From the NCBI RefSeq assembly GCF_027563465.1, contig NZ_JAPFQA010000007.1, positions 248,001-312,000 of the forward strand: a stretch of DNA of 64,000 nucleotides, in the 5' to 3' direction. The stretch's first letter is position 1. Every line of letters begins with the position of its first letter. This document shows positions 1 to 9,262 of the stretch, in pieces. The position numbers were made by a program, and so were the translations under genes. The stretch is from Mesorhizobium qingshengii (GTDB lineage Bacteria; Pseudomonadota; Alphaproteobacteria; Rhizobiales; Rhizobiaceae). The notes under the pieces are model-generated. The model saw nothing but the letters and a program-made list of their open reading frames with translations, was not told the origin of the DNA and made no database searches.

Positions 1-98
1 CAGGTGATCTTGTCCATCTCGGCATTCGGCGTGAGGCGGCCGCGCAGGCCGGCAAGCCGGTCGCCAAGTCTGTCGATCAAAGCCTGGCCGTGCATCAT
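1..98 (-). CDS. murB: UDP-N-acetylenolpyruvoylglucosamine reductase MurB (partial, N-terminus only)
   Basis: Only the first 32 codons are in the window; the gene runs off the left edge. The peptide starts MMHGQALIDRLGDRLAGLRG and ends in NAEMDKIT, which resembles the start of rhizobial MurB just before the FAD-binding region. MurB reduces UDP-GlcNAc-enolpyruvate to UDP-MurNAc in the cytoplasm. The start codon overlaps the murC stop as ATGA, so it continues the wall operon; murB after murC is the usual order. The assignment leans on position plus this short peptide. Confidence 0.8.
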   Translation of the reverse strand, partial: MMHGQALIDRLGDRLAGLRGRLTPNAEMDKIT

Positions 99-1501
99 GA
101 GACGGTCCCGCCAAGCTCCTTGGGCAGCGCATAGGCCCATTGGGTGATGTTGCCGGCGCCGAGGAAGACGACGAAGTCGCCGGGCTTGGCCAGGTCGCGG
201 ATGATCGGCGCGATTGCTGCCGGACCGTCGATGTAGCGGGCGTCGCGATGGCCGCCGGCGCGGATGCGCGACACCAGCGCGTCCGAGGTCACCCCGTCGA
301 TCGGCTCTTCGCCGGCGGCGTAAACCGGCGCCACCATCACCGTGTCGGCGTCGTTGAAGCAGGTGGAAAACTCGTTGAACAGATCATGCAGCCGGGTGAA
401 GCGATGCGGCTGGGCAATGGCGATGACGCGTCCCTTGGTGGCACTGCGCGCCGCCTTCAGCACCGCCGCGATCTCGACCGGATGATGACCATAGTCGTCG
501 AAGATGTCGACGCCGTTCCAGGAGCCGGTATGGGTGAAGCGGCGCTTGACGCCGGCGAACGAAGACAGGCCCTTCTTGATCGCCTCGGCGGACAGGCCGA
601 GCTCATGCGCCACAGCGATCGCCGCCGTCGCGTTGGAGACGTTGTGACGGCCGGGCATCGGCAGGCGCAGGCCCGAAATCGTCGTCTGGCCGCCGGTCTT
701 GCGGTCGCGGATCACGACGTCGAATTCCGAAACAGCACCGGCCATGCGATGGTTGGTGAAACGCACATCGGCCTGCGCGTTCTCGCCATAGGTGATGACG
801 CGGCGGTCCTCGATGCGGCCGACCAGCGCCTGCACTTCGGGATGGTCCGTGCACATCACCCCGAAGCCATAGAACGGCACGTTCTCGACGAACTGGCGGA
901 ACGCCTCGCGCACCTTGTCGAAGCTGCCATAGTGATCGAGATGCTCGGGATCGATGTTGGTGACGACGGCGATCTCAGCCGGCAGCTTCAGGAACGTGCC
1001 GTCACTCTCGTCGGCCTCGACCACCATCCACTCGCCATCGCCCATGCGCGCGTTGGTGCCATAGGCATTGATGATGCCGCCATTGATGACGGTCGGGTCG
1101 AGTCCGCCGGCCTCGAGCAAGGTCGCCACCATCGAGGTCGTCGTCGTCTTGCCATGCGTGCCGCCGATCGCCACCGCCTGGCGGAAGCGCATCAGCTCGG
1201 CCAGCATCTCGGCACGGCGCACGATCGGCAGCAGCTTCTCGCGCGCGGCCTTCAGCTCGGGGTTGGATTTCTTGATCGCCGTCGAGACGACCACGACCTC
1301 GGCATCGCCGAGATTCTCGGGCTTGTGGCCGACGAAGCATTCGATGCCCTTGTCGCGCAGCCGCTGTACATTGGCGCTCTCGGCCTGGTCGGACCCTTGC
1401 ACCCTGTAGCCGAGATTGTGCAGCACTTCGGCAATGCCGCTCATGCCGATGCCGCCAATGCCGATGAAATGCACAAGGCCGATCGTCTGCGGCATCTTCA
1501 T
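95..1501 (-). CDS. murC: UDP-N-acetylmuramate--L-alanine ligase MurC
   Basis: MurC adds L-alanine to UDP-MurNAc using ATP, the first step of stem-peptide building. The 468-residue protein has the N-terminal Rossmann motif HFIGIGGIGMSG (residues 11-22), the Mur ligase P-loop GTHGKTTTT (114-122), a central ATPase domain with DPEHLDHYG, and a C-terminal domain with the FDDYGHHP motif. Length is normal for the family. The start overlaps the murG stop by 4 bp (ATGA) and the stop overlaps murB likewise, so translation is coupled across murG-murC-murB. Confidence 0.97.
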   Translation of the reverse strand: MKMPQTIGLVHFIGIGGIGMSGIAEVLHNLGYRVQGSDQAESANVQRLRDKGIECFVGHKPENLGDAEVVVVSTAIKKSNPELKAAREKLLPIVRRAEMLAELMRFRQAVAIGGTHGKTTTTSMVATLLEAGGLDPTVINGGIINAYGTNARMGDGEWMVVEADESDGTFLKLPAEIAVVTNIDPEHLDHYGSFDKVREAFRQFVENVPFYGFGVMCTDHPEVQALVGRIEDRRVITYGENAQADVRFTNHRMAGAVSEFDVVIRDRKTGGQTTISGLRLPMPGRHNVSNATAAIAVAHELGLSAEAIKKGLSSFAGVKRRFTHTGSWNGVDIFDDYGHHPVEIAAVLKAARSATKGRVIAIAQPHRFTRLHDLFNEFSTCFNDADTVMVAPVYAAGEEPIDGVTSDALVSRIRAGGHRDARYIDGPAAIAPIIRDLAKPGDFVVFLGAGNITQWAYALPKELGGTVS

Positions 1502-2625
1502 GCGTGCGTCCCCTTCCTGAAATCCGAAACGGTTTTTTTCGACGCAATAGCCTCTGTGAGATCGGCGAGCAACCGTGCCGCGTCCGGCCTGCCGGCCGAT
1601 TTCGCTCCCGCGGCCATTGCCGCAAGCCGCTCGGGATCGTCCATCAGTCCGCCGACGAGCGCTGCGATGCGCTCGGGCGAAAGCGAGGATTGCGGGTGCA
1701 CTTCGCCACCGCCGGCGGCGGCAAGGGCCGCCGCGTTGGCCGCCTGGTCGTGGTCGAGCGCATAGGGATAAGGCACCAGCAGCGCCGGCCGGCCGATGAC
1801 GGCGATCTCCGAAACGGTCGAGGCGCCGGAGCGCGAGATGACCAGATGCGCCGCCGCGATGCGCGCCGCCATGTCGGTGAAAAAGGGCGAGACCTCGACA
1901 CCGACACCAAGGGCTGCATAGGCCGCCTTCACCCGCGCCACGTCGTCGGCGCGCGCTTGTTGCGTGATCACCAGCCGTTTGCGCTGGGCATCGGAAAGCA
2001 GCGCGATGGCCGCCGGCACCGCATAGGAAAAGAACTGGGCGCCCTGGCTGCCGCCGAACACCAGCAGGCGGAACGGCTGTTCCCCGGTCGACGCCGCATA
2101 AGGCGTCCTGGCCGCTTCCAGCACTTGCGGGCGAACCGGGTTGCCGGTCGTCACCGTCTTGACGCCGGCCGCGCTCGTGTCCTGCGGCAGGAAGCCGCCG
2201 GCGATCGCGTCGACGCGGCCGGCCAGCGCCCGGTTGGCGCGGCCCATCACCGCGTTCTGCTCGTGAATCAGCGTCGGCACCTTGCGCCGCGTCGCCGCAT
2301 AGAGCGGCGGCAGGGTCGGATAACCGCCGAAACCAACAACGGCATCCGGCTTGATCCTGGCAATGATGGCCGAGGCCTGGCGCACGCCGCGCCAGATTTT
2401 CCAGAAGGCGCCAAGCAGGGCGAAAGGATTTTTGGAGCCCATCGTCGCCGACTGGATAGGATGGACGGCGGCGGCCGGGAAGTGGCCGGCAAAACGCTCG
2501 GCGCGGTCATCCGTCGCCAGATGCACTTTCCAGCCGCGCTCGTTCAGCTCATGCGCCAACGCCTCGGCCGGAAAGAGATGTCCGCCGGTTCCGCCCGCCG
2601 CGAGAAGGATAACACCCTTGGGCAT
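1498..2625 (-). CDS. murG: UDP-GlcNAc:lipid I N-acetylglucosaminyltransferase MurG
   Basis: MurG transfers GlcNAc to lipid I at the inner face of the cytoplasmic membrane, making lipid II. The 375-residue protein starts with the GT28 signature GGTGGHLFPA (residues 11-20) and has a GGSQGA donor-side loop near residue 193 and an SRSGASTVSE segment in the C-terminal UDP-GlcNAc-binding half. Length fits the family. It lies 6 bp downstream of ftsW and overlaps murC by 4 bp, the standard ftsW-murG-murC order. Confidence 0.97.
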   Translation of the reverse strand: MPKGVILLAAGGTGGHLFPAEALAHELNERGWKVHLATDDRAERFAGHFPAAAVHPIQSATMGSKNPFALLGAFWKIWRGVRQASAIIARIKPDAVVGFGGYPTLPPLYAATRRKVPTLIHEQNAVMGRANRALAGRVDAIAGGFLPQDTSAAGVKTVTTGNPVRPQVLEAARTPYAASTGEQPFRLLVFGGSQGAQFFSYAVPAAIALLSDAQRKRLVITQQARADDVARVKAAYAALGVGVEVSPFFTDMAARIAAAHLVISRSGASTVSEIAVIGRPALLVPYPYALDHDQAANAAALAAAGGGEVHPQSSLSPERIAALVGGLMDDPERLAAMAAGAKSAGRPDAARLLADLTEAIASKKTVSDFRKGTHA

Positions 2626-2631
2626 CCGGCC

Positions 2632-3783
2632 TCATTCCGCCGGCACGGCGCGTTGCGACAGGGCAAAGCCCATCTGCTTGCGCTTTTCCGGCCGCTTGCG
2701 CGTCAGCGCCAGCACCATGCCCATCGAGATGGCGATGGCGATCTGCGAGGAGCCGCCATAGGAGATGAAAGGCAGCGTCATGCCCTTGGCCGGCACCAGC
2801 TGCAGGTTGACGCACATGTTGATGACAGCCTGCAGACCAAAGACGGTCACGAGCCCGCCGACCGCATAGCGGGTAAAATCGTCATGCTCCTTCAGCGCCG
2901 TATTGAGACCGCGCAGAACGATGAAGGCGAAGATTGACATGATGAAGAAGCACATGATCAGCCCGAACTCCTCGCCGGCGACCGAGAAGACGAAGTCGGC
3001 ATGGCTGTCCGGAATGACCCGCTTGACGGTACCCTCGCCCGGCCCGACGCCGAACCAGCCGCCATTGATCAGCGCCTCGCGTCCCATGTCGACCTGGAAA
3101 GTGTCGCCTTCGCCGGTGAGGAACTTGTCGATGCGCAGGGCAACGTGCGGAAACACCGAATAGGCGGCGAACACACCGCCAACGCCGGCGCCGCCGAGTG
3201 CGATGATCCACAACCATGGCAGCCCCGCCATGAAGAACATCACGCCCCAGGTGCCGGTCACCAGCATGGTCTGGCCGAGATCGGGCTGCGCGACCAGCAG
3301 CGAGACGACCAGGGCAAGCAGCAGCATGGCGAACAGGTTGCCCGGAATGTCGGGCTGGCGCTTGTGCTCGGCGAACAGCCAGGCGCACATGATGACGAAG
3401 GCGGGTTTGAGGAACTCCGAGGGCTGGATCGACAGGCCGGCAAGCGATACCCAACGGCGCGCGCCCTTGACCTCGACACCGATGTAGAGCACCGCCACCA
3501 TCAGCACCAGCATGAGGCACAGCATGATCAGCGCCATGCGCCGGATCTGCCGCGACTCAAGGAACGAGACGGCCAGCATCACGCCGAGAGCCGGAACTGT
3601 GAAGATGATCTGCCTGGTGGCGAAATGGAAACTGTCGAGGCCGATGCGTTCGGCCACCGCCGGGCTGGCCGCGAAGGAAAGCACGATGCCGAGCCCCATC
3701 AGCGACAGGAACGCCGCCAGGAACCAGCGATCGATCGTCCACCACCATGTCGCAACCGGGCTTTTGTCGAGACGGCTCTGCAT
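2632..3783 (-). CDS. ftsW: Peptidoglycan glycosyltransferase FtsW (SEDS family)
   Basis: FtsW is the septal SEDS glycan polymerase that works with the transpeptidase FtsI. The 383-residue product has about ten hydrophobic segments, a cytoplasmic N-terminus (MQSRLDKSPVATWWW), the SEDS segment WVSLAGLSIQPSEFLKPAF, and the C-terminal pattern NLQLVPAKGMTLPFISYGGSS typical of FtsW/RodA. Its location between murD and murG identifies it as FtsW rather than RodA. The start codon shares one base with the murD stop, so it is translationally coupled. Confidence 0.96.
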   Translation of the reverse strand: MQSRLDKSPVATWWWTIDRWFLAAFLSLMGLGIVLSFAASPAVAERIGLDSFHFATRQIIFTVPALGVMLAVSFLESRQIRRMALIMLCLMLVLMVAVLYIGVEVKGARRWVSLAGLSIQPSEFLKPAFVIMCAWLFAEHKRQPDIPGNLFAMLLLALVVSLLVAQPDLGQTMLVTGTWGVMFFMAGLPWLWIIALGGAGVGGVFAAYSVFPHVALRIDKFLTGEGDTFQVDMGREALINGGWFGVGPGEGTVKRVIPDSHADFVFSVAGEEFGLIMCFFIMSIFAFIVLRGLNTALKEHDDFTRYAVGGLVTVFGLQAVINMCVNLQLVPAKGMTLPFISYGGSSQIAIAISMGMVLALTRKRPEKRKQMGFALSQRAVPAE

Positions 3784-5183
3784 TATCGTGCCCCTCCGAT
3801 GGGTTTCACACCCTCGATAGCATTCGCGGCTTGCCTGAAGGCTTCGCCGCGAACTTCGAAATTCTTGAACTGGTCGAAACTGGCGCAGGCCGGCGACAAC
3901 AGCACCACCACCTCGCCGCTGTCGTCTCGAGCCGCGTCATGCGCGGCGTGCTCGACCGCCGCGGCCAGCGTGCCTGATATCTCGTAGGGCACGGCCTCAC
4001 CCAGGGTCGCCGAGAAGGCAGGCGCCGCCTCGCCGATCAGATAGGCCTTGGCGATGCGCGGGAAGAAGCCGCGCAACGGCTCGATGCCGCCTTCCTTGGG
4101 CAGGCCGCCGGCAATCCAGTAGATGCGCGGAAAGCTCGACAGCGCCGGGGCCGCCGCATCGGCATTGGTCGCCTTGGAATCGTTGATGAACAGCACATGA
4201 TCCTTGCGGCCGACCTGTTCCATGCGATGCGCGAGGCCGGGAAAGCTCTCCAGTCCCGACTGGATCTCGCCGAGGTCCAGCCCGACCCTGAGGCAAGCGG
4301 CAACCGCCGCCAGCGCGTTCTGCGCATTGTGCTGGCCGCGCAGCGAGCCGATGCCTTCGAGGAAGGCGACGCGGCTGTAGCGGCCGTGCACCGCTTCCAT
4401 CAGATTACCGGAGTCGGCGAAATAGCCATCGGTCAGCGGCAGGCGCTTGGAAATGCGGATCACATGCCGCCCCGCCCGCTCCAGACGCTCGGCGATCTGC
4501 GCGCACCAGGAATCGTCGATGCCGATGATGGCCGTCTCGCTGCCGGCCACCAGCCGCTCCTTGATCGAAGCGTAGTGCTGCATGGTGCCGTGGCGGTCGA
4601 GATGGTCGGGCGTCAGATTGAGCAGGATGCCGGCCGTCGGGTTGATCGAGGGCGCGAGGTCGATCTGGTAGGACGAGCACTCGACCACATAGTGCCGACC
4701 GGGCTGCGGCGGATCGAGCGTCATCACCGCGCGGCCGATATTGCCGCCCATCTGGGTATCGCGTCCCGCGGCTTTCAGGATATGCGCGGCCAGCGCGGTC
4801 GTCGTCGACTTGCCGTTGGTGCCGGTGATGGCGATGAAGGGCGACATTGGCGCGCCGAGCATCCGCTCGCGGCAGAACAGCTCGATGTCGCCGATGATCT
4901 CGACGCCGGAACCGCGTGCCAGCTCCACCGTCCAGTGCGGCTTGGGATGGGTCAGCGGCACGCCTGGCGACAGCACGAAAGCCGAGAACCTTGCCCAGTC
5001 GGCGCCACGCAAATCGGCGGTCGCGATTCCGACATCCGCCGCCTTGGAGACGCTGTCGGGATTGTCGTCCCAGGCCAGCACCTCCGCGCCGCCGGCAATC
5101 AGCGCGCGCGCCGTCGCGATCCCCGAGCCACCGAGCCCGAAGAGTGAAACGCGCTTGCCTGCGAAGGATGCGGCGGGGATCAA
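3783..5183 (-). CDS. murD: UDP-N-acetylmuramoylalanine--D-glutamate ligase MurD
   Basis: MurD adds D-glutamate to UDP-MurNAc-L-Ala. The 466-residue protein has an N-terminal nucleotide-binding fold (SLFGLGGSGIATA, from about residue 13), the P-loop GTNGKSTTT (121-129), NLTPDHLDRHG in the middle domain, and FINDSKATNADA in the C-terminal domain, all MurD-like. The gene begins 9 bp after mraY and its stop abuts the ftsW start. Confidence 0.97.
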   Translation of the reverse strand: MIPAASFAGKRVSLFGLGGSGIATARALIAGGAEVLAWDDNPDSVSKAADVGIATADLRGADWARFSAFVLSPGVPLTHPKPHWTVELARGSGVEIIGDIELFCRERMLGAPMSPFIAITGTNGKSTTTALAAHILKAAGRDTQMGGNIGRAVMTLDPPQPGRHYVVECSSYQIDLAPSINPTAGILLNLTPDHLDRHGTMQHYASIKERLVAGSETAIIGIDDSWCAQIAERLERAGRHVIRISKRLPLTDGYFADSGNLMEAVHGRYSRVAFLEGIGSLRGQHNAQNALAAVAACLRVGLDLGEIQSGLESFPGLAHRMEQVGRKDHVLFINDSKATNADAAAPALSSFPRIYWIAGGLPKEGGIEPLRGFFPRIAKAYLIGEAAPAFSATLGEAVPYEISGTLAAAVEHAAHDAARDDSGEVVVLLSPACASFDQFKNFEVRGEAFRQAANAIEGVKPIGGAR

Positions 5184-5192
5184 AGGATTTTC

Positions 5193-6275
5193 CTATCTCA
5201 GTTTCAGGGTGGACAGGCCGACCAGCGCCAGGATGACGGCGATGATCCAGAAGCGGATCACCACCTGGCTTTCAGTCCAGCCGAGCTTTTCGAAATGATG
5301 GTGGATCGGCGCCATCAGGAACACCCGCTTGCCGGTCATCTTGAAGTAGCCGACCTGGATGATCACCGACAGGATTTCGACCACGAACAGGCCGCCGACG
5401 ATAACCAGCACGATCTCGTGCTTGGTGGCGACGGCGACCGTGCCGATCAGGCCGCCCATGGCCAGCGATCCGGTATCGCCCATGAAGATCGCCGCCGGCG
5501 GCGCATTGAACCAGAGGAAGCCGAGGCCGGCGCCGATGACCGAGCCGAGCACGACAGCCAGTTCACCGGTGCCGGGCACGAAATGGATCTGCAGATATTC
5601 GGCGAACACGGCGTTGCCGGACAGATAGGCGATGACGCCGAAGGAGGCCGCCGCGATCATGATCGGCACGATCGCCAGCCCGTCGAGGCCATCGGTCAGG
5701 TTCACCGCATTGCCGGCGCCGACAATGACGAAGCAGGAGAACGGAATGAAGAACCAGCCGAGATTGATGATGAATTCCTTGGCGAAGGGAAATGTCAGCG
5801 ACGACGAGAACGGCGCCTGGCCATTGTGCATGATCACCCAGGCGGCGATGCCCGCGATGATGAATTCGAGCCCCAGCCGCGCCTTGCCGGAGAAGCCCAG
5901 ATGCGATTGCTTGGTCACCTTAAGATAGTCGTCGTAGAAGCCGATCGAGCCGAAACCCAGCGTGACCAGCAGCACCACCCAGACATAGATGCTCGACAGG
6001 TTCGCCCACAGCAGTGACGAGCCGATGATGCCAGACAGGATCATCAGCCCGCCCATGGTCGGCGTACCGGCCTTCTTGAAATGCGTCTGCGGCCCGTCGG
6101 CGCGGATCGGCTGGCCCTTGCCTTGCCGCAGCCGCAGCGAATTGATGATCGTCGGTCCGAAGATGAAGACGATCAGCGCCGATGTGATCAGCGCCCCGCC
6201 GGTGCGGAAGGTGATGTAGCGGAAGACATTGAAGACCGAGATCTTGTCCGCAAAATCGACGAGCAGTGTGAACAT
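5193..6275 (-). CDS. mraY: Phospho-N-acetylmuramoyl-pentapeptide transferase MraY
   Basis: MraY transfers phospho-MurNAc-pentapeptide to undecaprenyl phosphate, forming lipid I in the inner membrane. The 360-residue protein has about ten hydrophobic helices, the catalytic DDY motif in GFYDDYLKVTKQ, the NAVNLTDGLDGLA motif, and the cytoplasmic PIHHHFEKLGW loop that binds the nucleotide substrate. These three motifs together are diagnostic. It lies between murF (24 bp) and murD (9 bp) in the classical order. Confidence 0.98.
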   Translation of the reverse strand: MFTLLVDFADKISVFNVFRYITFRTGGALITSALIVFIFGPTIINSLRLRQGKGQPIRADGPQTHFKKAGTPTMGGLMILSGIIGSSLLWANLSSIYVWVVLLVTLGFGSIGFYDDYLKVTKQSHLGFSGKARLGLEFIIAGIAAWVIMHNGQAPFSSSLTFPFAKEFIINLGWFFIPFSCFVIVGAGNAVNLTDGLDGLAIVPIMIAAASFGVIAYLSGNAVFAEYLQIHFVPGTGELAVVLGSVIGAGLGFLWFNAPPAAIFMGDTGSLAMGGLIGTVAVATKHEIVLVIVGGLFVVEILSVIIQVGYFKMTGKRVFLMAPIHHHFEKLGWTESQVVIRFWIIAVILALVGLSTLKLR

Positions 6276-6299
6276 GCGCTTTTCGTCCCCCGACTTGAC

Positions 6300-7757
6300 C
6301 TAGGTCTGTTTGCTGGTTGTGGGTTCCGCCGGGAATTTGCCCAGCAGCGCATCGACCAGTTTTGCAAAACCGATACCCTTCGACGATTTGATCATCACCA
6401 CGTCGCCCGGCTGCAGGGCGGCAAGCAGCACCGGCTTCAGGTCCTCGACGCCGGCGCGGTATTCCGTCTTGACCTCGCTTGGCAATGCCTCGGCCAATGC
6501 CCGCATCTCCGGGCCACCGAGAAAGACGGTCTGCGTCCCGGTGCCGACGATGAGATCGGCGAGAGCGGCATGCAGCTTGGCCGAATGGTCGCCCAGCTCC
6601 AGCATGTCGCCGAGCACGGCGATGCGCCGGCCCTCGCCCGTCACCGGCGTCGCGTTGAGCAGCGCCATGGCAGCAGCCATCGACGCCGGATTGGCATTGT
6701 AGCTCTCGTCGATGAGCGTGATCGGCCCGCCGGGGTGGCTCGAAGTCGAGCCACCGGGATGACGCAGCACGTGGCGCTTGCCACGACCGCGCTCGGCCGA
6801 GAGATCGTTCAGCGCGATTGCCACCTTGTCGAGATCGGCGCCAACCAGCTGCGCCGCGCCCAGGACCGCCAGCACGTTCTGCACCATGTGGCGGCCGGGC
6901 GCGCCGATACGGGCAATCATGTCATGGCCGCCGATCCTGGCCGCGATGTCGGAATGGTCGGCGTGCAATTCGCATTTGGTGAGCTTGAAGGTCGAGCGTG
7001 CATTCTCGCCGAAACCGTAGACATGCTCGACGCCGGCGGCATGCGCCATCTTGTCGAGAAGCTTGAAGCGCGCATCGTCGCGGTTGAGGACCGCAGCGCC
7101 ATCGGGCTCCAGCCCTTCGAAAATCTCGGCCTTGGCCTTCGCGATCTCGTCCAGATTGCGGAAAAAGCCGAGATGCGCCGCCGCGATCATGGTGACGATG
7201 GCGACATGCGGCCGCACCATCTTCACCAACGGCCGGATCTCGTCGGGATGGTTCATGCCGATCTCGAACACGGCATAATCGCAATCATCGGGCATGCGCG
7301 CGAGCGTCAGCGGCACACCCCAATGATTGTTGAAGGACTGTGCCGAGGCATGCACCTTGCCGACCGCCGACAGCACGTGGCGCAGCGCTTCCTTGGTGGT
7401 GGTCTTGCCGGCCGAACCGGTCACCGCGATGATCTTGGCCCGGGAGCGTGCTCGGGAGGCCACGCCGAGCTTTTCCAGCGCCGCCAGCACGTCCTCGACG
7501 ACGATGATCGGCGCCGTCAGCCGGCCGAGCGACGGCAGCTTGCCTTCGGCCACCACCAGCACGCCGGCGCCGGCCTTGATGGCTGCCGTGGCGAAGTCAT
7601 GACCGTCCATCGCCTCGCCCTTGATGGCAAAGAAGGCATCGCCCGGCTGCAGGCTGCGGCTGTCGATCGAAATGCCCGATATGCCGTCCGGCATCGGCCC
7701 GAGCGGCCGTCCGTCCATGGCGGCAACCAGAGCCTCGGAGGTCCAAAGCAAACTCAT
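6300..7757 (-). CDS. murF: UDP-MurNAc-tripeptide--D-Ala-D-Ala ligase MurF
   Basis: MurF adds D-Ala-D-Ala to the UDP-MurNAc-tripeptide. The 485-residue protein shows the ligase P-loop GSAGKTTTKEAL (from residue 114), NNHWGVPLTLARM, and DESYNANPASM at the third-domain entry. At about residues 334-342 it contains a glycine/serine-rich HPGG-STSS-HPGG segment encoded by a perfect DNA palindrome, which looks like an in-frame insertion in a surface loop. The start overlaps the murE stop as ATGA. Confidence 0.96.
   Translation of the reverse strand: MSLLWTSEALVAAMDGRPLGPMPDGISGISIDSRSLQPGDAFFAIKGEAMDGHDFATAAIKAGAGVLVVAEGKLPSLGRLTAPIIVVEDVLAALEKLGVASRARSRAKIIAVTGSAGKTTTKEALRHVLSAVGKVHASAQSFNNHWGVPLTLARMPDDCDYAVFEIGMNHPDEIRPLVKMVRPHVAIVTMIAAAHLGFFRNLDEIAKAKAEIFEGLEPDGAAVLNRDDARFKLLDKMAHAAGVEHVYGFGENARSTFKLTKCELHADHSDIAARIGGHDMIARIGAPGRHMVQNVLAVLGAAQLVGADLDKVAIALNDLSAERGRGKRHVLRHPGGSTSSHPGGPITLIDESYNANPASMAAAMALLNATPVTGEGRRIAVLGDMLELGDHSAKLHAALADLIVGTGTQTVFLGGPEMRALAEALPSEVKTEYRAGVEDLKPVLLAALQPGDVVMIKSSKGIGFAKLVDALLGKFPAEPTTSKQT
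6734..6755. repeat. Perfect palindrome inside murF
   Basis: Two 10-bp arms (GGTGGCTCGA and its exact complement TCGAGCCACC) are separated by 2 bp within the murF reading frame. The encoded peptide repeats HPGG on both sides of STSS. This would form a strong hairpin in DNA or mRNA. It may be the footprint of a small palindromic element inserted in frame, or just local slippage. Confidence 0.7.
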
Positions 7758-9208
7758 GCGGCACGCTCCCGCAGCGCCGCGCGCACTTCTTCATGATCGG
7801 AGAAATGCAAGGTCTCGGAGCCGATCGTCTGGCCTTCCTCGTGGCCCTTGCCGGCCACGATCAGCGTGTCGCCGGCATGCAGCATGCCGACCGCCTCGTG
7901 GATCGCCTGGCGCCGGTCGCCGATCTCGATCGCCCCGGGTGCGGCGGCAAGAATGGCGGCGCGGATCGTTTCAGGCACTTCCGAGCGCGGATTGTCGTCG
8001 GTGACGATGACGACATCGGCGAGCCGCGTCGCGATCTCGCCCATGATCGGCCGCTTGCCGCGGTCGCGGTCCCCGCCGCAGCCGAACACGACCATGACAC
8101 GGCCGGTGGTGAACGGGCGCACCGAGGCCAGCACATTTTCCAGCGCGTCGGGCTTGTGGGCGTAATCGACATACACCGGCGCACCGTTGGCGGTGGTGCC
8201 GACAAGATCGAGCCGGCCCGGCGCGCCCTTCAGTTTCTCCAAGGACATCAAGGCCTTGGCGACAGGTGTTCCGGTAGAAATGGCAAGTCCCGCCGAAACC
8301 AGCGCGTTCGAAATCTGGAAATCGCCGGCAAGCGGCAGGTCGATCTCGTAAAGCACGCCGTCGGCCTCGACCTCGGCGCGCTGGCGATGACGCTCGTGCT
8401 CGACCCGCTTCAGCTTGAGGAAATCGCCATGGCGGCCAACCGTCAGCACATCGAGCCCGGCCGCCTGCGCCGCCTGGATCGTCGGCGCCGACCACGGATC
8501 GTCTGCGAAGATGACGGCCGGCGCGCCCTTCGGCAGCAGCGTGTCGAACAGGCGCAGCTTGGCGCGGTGATAGTCCTCGACCGTCGGATGATAGTCCATA
8601 TGATCGCGGCCGAGATTGGTGAAGCCGCCGGCGGCCAGCTTCACGCCGTCGAGGCGGCGCTGGTCGAGCCCATGGCTGGAGGCTTCCATGGAGGCGTGGG
8701 TGACGCCGGCATCCGCCAGTTCCCTGAGCAACTGGTGCAAGGCGACCGGATCGGGCGTGGTCAGCGAGCCATAGTCGTTGCGACCCGGCGCCACCACGCC
8801 CGTCGTGCCGATCGAAGCGGCGGCATGGCCGGCCTGTTCCCATATCTGCCTGGTGAAGGCAGCGACGGACGTCTTGCCGCTGGTGCCGGTCACCGCGACC
8901 ATGGTCTGTGGCTGCTTGCCGAAATAGCGGGCCGCACTCAGCGCCAGCGCCAGGCGCGGATCATCGACCGCCAGCACTGGAACCTGTAGCCCGGCAGGGA
9001 CACTGCCCTTGCCTGCAACGATCGCGGCCGCACCGCGCCCGGCCGCGTCGGCGGCGTAGGCCGCGCCATCCGCCTTGGTGCCGGCGAGCGCAAAAAAGAC
9101 GACGCCCGGTCTTACCTGGCGGGAATCCGACGAAATCCCGGTAACCTCCAGATCGGCGGAAGCTGTTCCTTCGACTGGCAGGATACCGGCTAGATCTCTG
9201 AGCTTCAT
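7754..9208 (-). CDS. murE: UDP-MurNAc-L-Ala-D-Glu--meso-DAP ligase MurE
   Basis: MurE adds meso-diaminopimelate to UDP-MurNAc-dipeptide. From the chosen start (MKLRDLAGILP) the protein is 484 residues. The P-loop GTSGKTSVAAF starts at residue 108, and the DDNPRSE segment near residue 404 carries the DNPR motif that marks DAP-specific rather than lysine-specific enzymes. The frame is open 17 codons further upstream, but that extension is Cys-rich and unlike the family. The gene follows ftsI by 54 bp and overlaps murF by 4 bp. Confidence 0.97.
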   Translation of the reverse strand: MKLRDLAGILPVEGTASADLEVTGISSDSRQVRPGVVFFALAGTKADGAAYAADAAGRGAAAIVAGKGSVPAGLQVPVLAVDDPRLALALSAARYFGKQPQTMVAVTGTSGKTSVAAFTRQIWEQAGHAAASIGTTGVVAPGRNDYGSLTTPDPVALHQLLRELADAGVTHASMEASSHGLDQRRLDGVKLAAGGFTNLGRDHMDYHPTVEDYHRAKLRLFDTLLPKGAPAVIFADDPWSAPTIQAAQAAGLDVLTVGRHGDFLKLKRVEHERHRQRAEVEADGVLYEIDLPLAGDFQISNALVSAGLAISTGTPVAKALMSLEKLKGAPGRLDLVGTTANGAPVYVDYAHKPDALENVLASVRPFTTGRVMVVFGCGGDRDRGKRPIMGEIATRLADVVIVTDDNPRSEVPETIRAAILAAAPGAIEIGDRRQAIHEAVGMLHAGDTLIVAGKGHEEGQTIGSETLHFSDHEEVRAALRERAA

Positions 9209-9262
9209 CGAGTTCCGTTCACCGCAACAAAATAGCGCGCAGTTGCCGGCGCGCCCCAAGAA

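Noticed and set aside
140..1765. Long plus-strand open frame opposite murC and murG
   Set aside because: High-GC shadow frame; no domain, Arg/His/Asp-rich composition, and it lies antisense to well-supported mur genes.
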